Source of the DNA: an uncultured Clostridium sp.
GTDB taxonomy: Bacteria > Bacillota > Clostridia > Lachnospirales > Lachnospiraceae
Assembly: GCA_958349075.1 (NCBI GenBank)
Contig: CATWBR010000269.1
Span: 1 to 6,352, forward strand
Length of the DNA: 6,352 bases
Direction: 5' to 3'
The notes under the pieces were generated by a model. It was given only the letters and a program-made list of their open reading frames with translations. It was not told the origin of the DNA and ran no database searches. Positions within the stretch are counted from its first letter, which is position 1; each line of letters opens with the position of its first letter. Below are positions 4,878 to 6,352 of this stretch, piece after piece. Made by a program: the position numbers and the translations under genes.

Positions 4878-6112
4878 ATGCCCGGGCCGGTAAGAATATA
4901 CTGGTTGCAGGAGCCGGAAATATCGGCCTCGGCGTAGTGAGCCGGCTGTTTGGTGAGGCCGGTTGGCACGTGACACTCTACCGGAAAAATCAGGACAGAC
5001 TGAGAAAACTTAGAGACATGGGATATTATCTGGTGAAACAGAAAGAGCCTTCGAGGGAAATGTATACATATATTCATGGGTTTGACTGCGTGTTTGAGGA
5101 CGGCCTGGCAGAAAAGATAGCGGAGACGGATATTGTGGCTTGCTGTGTCTATGAAGAGGCCTTTCCTGATATCTGCAGAAAAATCGGGGAGGCTCTTAAA
5201 CTGAAAGCCGGTTCGGGGCGCAACAGTAAGCTGGATATTCTGCTGTGTGTCAACCAGCTAAACGCCGCCCTGCAGTTTCACCGGTATATCGCACAGGCGG
5301 TGGAGGGAGAGCCGGGAGCAAAGCGGCTGCTTGATACGGCAACGGGGATCAGCCGTGTGCTGGTTCTCTCAGCCGCCATGCCGGACGGGGCGGCCGGGAA
5401 AAATCTGCCATGCGAAGTGATAAGCGTATCTGCGGACGGGAGCCTTGAAATCGAAAAGGAAACCTTTTTGGGAACGCAGAGCCGCATGAAAGGAATTACC
5501 TTTACAGACGGCGTAGGAGAAAAACTGGTGCGGAAGGTTTATCTTGGCAACATGAGGCATACAATGGCCGCCTGTATGGGAGCCTTGAAAGGGTATGGTA
5601 CAATCGATGAGTGCCACCGGGATCCCGATATCCGGCGGTGCATTGTCAGTGCATTGAAAGAAGCGGAAACCGGCTATTTTAAGGAATACGGCATAGAGAA
5701 ATCAGAGCAGGAGGAGTACCTGAACTGGAAAAGGCATTTGGATGAGAAGCTGGATACCGGCACCGGAGATCAGATCAGGAGGATTGTGTCAAACCCTGTT
5801 AAAAAGCTTAGCAGGGAGGAGCGTTTTACGGGTCCGGCACTGCTCTGTGTGAAACATGGCATAACGCCCGAATACCTGGCAATGGGAATCGCATCCTGCC
5901 TGATGCTCCCCGGGGACGGCGGCGGTGAAAGCGGGATGATTCAGAACTGTATCGGCGAACTTGGAATTGAAAGGACGGTCCGGAAATTCTGCGGCCTCCG
6001 CCGGTCCGAAAGAGATGAAGCGTATTTAACAGAAGAAATCATAAGACAGTATCAAAAATTAGAAGAGAAGACCCGGAAGGAGGAACGGCAGAATGAGGCA
6101 GTTCAGCTATAA
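4859..6112 (+). CDS. Divergent mannitol-dehydrogenase-family (polyol-specific long-chain) oxidoreductase
   Basis: The protein (417 aa; MtlD is about 382) belongs to the family of mannitol-1-phosphate 5-dehydrogenase, mannitol 2-dehydrogenase and fructuronate/tagaturonate reductases. The nucleotide-binding site is G-A-G-N-I-G (18-23), identical to the MtlD core. The family's catalytic signature K-x4-N-x2-H is present as Lys226, Asn231, His234, and the C-terminal block N-P-V-K-K-L-S-R-E-E-R-F (313-324) matches the RKL...R segment of MtlD. Odd features: the cofactor loop reads Y-R-K (41-43) where NAD enzymes have an acidic residue, hinting at NADP(H); the Arg after G-N-I-G is Leu; the usual C-E-N is C-V-N (130-132); and a charged tail follows about residue 385. 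It overlaps the upstream gene by 19 bases and the HPr gene by 20. It probably oxidises or reduces a hexitol phosphate related to the imported sugar; the substrate is unknown. Confidence 0.78.
   Translation: MCENGLDARAGKNILVAGAGNIGLGVVSRLFGEAGWHVTLYRKNQDRLRKLRDMGYYLVKQKEPSREMYTYIHGFDCVFEDGLAEKIAETDIVACCVYEEAFPDICRKIGEALKLKAGSGRNSKLDILLCVNQLNAALQFHRYIAQAVEGEPGAKRLLDTATGISRVLVLSAAMPDGAAGKNLPCEVISVSADGSLEIEKETFLGTQSRMKGITFTDGVGEKLVRKVYLGNMRHTMAACMGALKGYGTIDECHRDPDIRRCIVSALKEAETGYFKEYGIEKSEQEEYLNWKRHLDEKLDTGTGDQIRRIVSNPVKKLSREERFTGPALLCVKHGITPEYLAMGIASCLMLPGDGGGESGMIQNCIGELGIERTVRKFCGLRRSERDEAYLTEEIIRQYQKLEEKTRKEERQNEAVQL
6077..6083 (+). promoter_or_regulatory. Ribosome binding site of the HPr gene
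   Basis: A perfect AAGGAGG stands nine bases before ATG 6093, inside the 3' end of the preceding gene. It fixes the HPr start and places the active histidine at the canonical residue 15. Confidence 0.8.
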
Positions 6113-6350
6113 GGTAAACGACAAACTTGGAATCCATGCCCGTCCGGCCAATGCCCTGGCAAAAATGGCAAAAAAATATGAATGCCGCATTGAACTGAAA
6201 AAGGGAGATGAGGGCGTTGATATGAAAAAAATGATGGCAATGATGAAGATGAATATTCACTGCGGTGAGGCGGTCCAGGTGATACTGGAAGGAACCGATG
6301 AAGATACGGCCTATTCGGAAGTCAGTGAATATTTCCAAAATAATATTTAG
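6093..6350 (+). CDS. HPr-like PTS phosphocarrier protein lacking Ser46
   Basis: This is a small cytoplasmic phosphocarrier (85 aa, normal HPr length) that should accept phosphate from enzyme I and pass it to EIIA. The active site G-I-H-A-R-P (13-18) places the phosphorylated histidine at residue 15, exactly as in Bacillus subtilis HPr. Aligned without gaps, the regulatory region V42-N-L-K-S46-I-M-G-V-M becomes V42-D-M-K-K46-M-M-A-M-M, so the serine phosphorylated by HPr kinase is Lys46. The region is rich in methionine (residues 44, 47, 48, 50, 51 and 53). Such a protein could carry phosphate but could not become P-Ser-HPr, the CcpA co-repressor. This is the reverse of Crh, which keeps Ser46 but lacks His15. 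It overlaps the preceding gene by 20 bases and probably serves the PTS encoded at the start of the operon. The window ends two bases after its stop, so any following gene or terminator is not visible. Confidence 0.9.
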   Translation: MRQFSYKVNDKLGIHARPANALAKMAKKYECRIELKKGDEGVDMKKMMAMMKMNIHCGEAVQVILEGTDEDTAYSEVSEYFQNNI

Positions 6351-6352
6351 TG

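Noticed and set aside
4878..4880. ATG immediately after the dehydrogenase stop as the start of the mannitol-family gene
   Set aside because: It is out of frame with the conserved GAGNIG core. The correct frame opens at ATG 4859.
4287..4976. 229-codon open frame on the minus strand over the zinc dehydrogenase
   Set aside because: Antisense to a confident gene, with composition typical of a reverse-strand shadow rich in His, Arg and Cys and no recognisable domain.

Overview
The window looks like one complete catabolic operon, read left to right, from a low-to-medium G+C Firmicute, most likely a gut-type clostridium of the Lachnospiraceae kind. The reasons are the strong AAGGAGG ribosome binding sites before almost every gene, the very tight packing, a mannose-family PTS with separate A and B proteins, a class II aldolase and a Gram-positive-type HPr. 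The assignment to a group is an inference from style and gene content; no marker gene is present.

Layout. Positions 1-282 are AT-rich (93 G+C in the first 300 bases, 31%, against about half in the genes). They hold no convincing full gene, only a 38-codon open stretch at the left edge that faintly resembles the start of an RpiR-type regulator, plus short repeats that could be operator sites. A near-ideal housekeeping promoter with an extended -10 lies at 283-311. Eight genes follow on the + strand: PTS EIIA (363-797), EIIB (787-1278), EIIC (1288-2031), EIID (2033-2884), class II ketose-bisphosphate aldolase (2906-3784), zinc-type medium-chain dehydrogenase (3837-4877), a divergent mannitol-dehydrogenase-family protein (4859-6112) and an HPr-like phosphocarrier (6093-6350). 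Three gene pairs overlap by 11, 19 and 20 bases, and the widest gap is 52 bases.

How the genes may work together. EIIA, B, C and D would import and phosphorylate a sugar, with the phosphate arriving from HPr, possibly the HPr encoded at the end of the operon. The two dehydrogenases, from unrelated families, could convert the sugar phosphate through a polyol phosphate (or a polyol phosphate to a ketose phosphate), and the aldolase would cleave the phosphorylated ketose into trioses. The gene set resembles the L-sorbose operons of lactobacilli and enterobacteria (mannose-family PTS, a zinc-type sorbose-1-phosphate reductase, a glucitol-6-phosphate dehydrogenase and, in Lactobacillus casei, an aldolase-like gene). 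Here the second dehydrogenase is of the mannitol family and not a short-chain enzyme, and no sugar-phosphate kinase is present. The substrate cannot be named from sequence.

The most notable points are the HPr, which keeps catalytic His15 but has Lys in place of regulatory Ser46; the mannitol-type dehydrogenase with its K-N-H catalytic signature but a basic cofactor loop; and several unusual residues around the aldolase active site.
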